From Anisakis pegreffii (lineage: Eukaryota; Nematoda; Chromadorea; Rhabditida; Anisakidae), in contig JAPYMA010002941.1 in assembly GCA_035041965.1 (NCBI GenBank), positions 62,001-126,000 of the forward strand: a stretch of DNA of 64,000 nt, in the 5' to 3' direction. A program made the position numbers and the translations under genes. Shown here piece after piece: positions 63,271 through 64,000 of the stretch. Position 1 is the first letter of the stretch; the number at the start of each line of letters is the position of its first letter. The notes below the pieces were generated by a model, which saw only the letters and a program-made list of their open reading frames with translations, did no database searches and was not told the origin of the DNA.

Positions 63271-64000
63271 TCTTTTTTTTATTCACGTATAGCACGCTAT
63301 CGTTCATCAACAGCATTTCTTTGGATCAAAATAAAAGCGACACGATGAAACGTTCTTGTGATTGATACACATTCAGTGCAGTTCACAAAGACAGTGATAA
63401 ATTCAATGCATCAGGAAATATTTTATTTTGCAAAAGAATACATTTATCAGGGAATATTTTGCAGACTAATAAGAATTCAATGCGCACTACATAGGTGGAA
63501 TTTAGCTATTTGTTAGCTCTTGAATGGGATTGTGAGAAAACAACATGAACACACTGGTGAAAATCAATTTTATGATGAAGTGAAATGAAGTGTTGCTTCA
63601 ACTGCTCACTTATTACCATCAGTATAGTGGAATAATCTTCTGCTGGAAATTATCACTATTGCTATCAGTGTTGCTATCCTAATCAGCATTCGAACGACCC
63701 CTAGCACTATTATCAGTTGTATGCTTGACAGTAATTTTTTTGACAATGCGACAAGAAGAAGAAAAAAACGTTTCGTACTACAAAATTTGCAACAGAAAAG
63801 CATTTGGGCAGTCCAGGTGATTCAACTTAAAAGTGTGAACAACTCTAGAAAATACTGACAGCGAAACATTCGCTGTGCACACCTACAAAAGACCATGACA
63901 ACAATACACTTGCAGCTAACACAATACGGCGATGCTTAAGAGGTTTGCACAAAGTTCTTTTCAGTCGAAAGCATTCACAAGATGTTTGCAGAAGGCGAAA
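63271..64000. other. Upstream flank of the secreted-protein gene, no gene seen
   Basis: AT-rich. A 65-codon hydrophobic minus frame at 63606-63803 has no supporting structure. The outron or promoter of the secreted-protein gene would lie here. Confidence 0.4.

Overview
This 64 kb window is nuclear DNA of a multicellular eukaryote, most probably a nematode. It is AT-rich (roughly 36-38% G+C by eye), has many short introns ending in TTTCAG or TTGCAG, and its best-resolved gene encodes an AP-1 mu chain closest to nematode APM-1. Several first exons start a few bases after an AG acceptor, as expected for spliced-leader trans-splicing. There are no bacterial operons, IS elements, CRISPR arrays or viral genes. 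I cannot name the species; a large-genome (for example ascarid-like) nematode is an inference.

Layout. Positions 1-36500 are gene-poor: microsatellites, two copies of a ~300 bp dispersed repeat, and isolated exon candidates of low confidence. The best small-gene candidates there are at 6878-7570 and, at its edge, 36511-37025. From 40.5 kb the sequence is gene-dense: MTERF4-like (minus, 40529-42013), the 3' part of an unrecognised gene (minus, 42347-43336), apm-1/AP1M (minus, 44858-47726), TTC5 (plus, 48860-52021), ZCCHC4-like (plus, 53088-56619), a single-minded-type bHLH-PAS factor (minus, 57071-59799) and a small secreted cysteine-rich protein (minus, 61545-63249). I assembled these gene models by hand from exon phases and family conservation. 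In every model the exon phases close, except for one single-base shift in TTC5.

Function. The recognised genes are mostly housekeeping: clathrin adaptor sorting, mitochondrial ribosome assembly, a TPR/OB-fold cofactor and an rRNA m6A methyltransferase. One is a developmental transcription factor. The genes share no single pathway. Points of interest are the secreted 12-cysteine protein, an unusual splice-donor repertoire (T at +3 in almost half the introns, often GTTCG), an apparent frameshift in TTC5, and a fragment of a bHLH-PAS exon duplicated in an intron with only synonymous differences.
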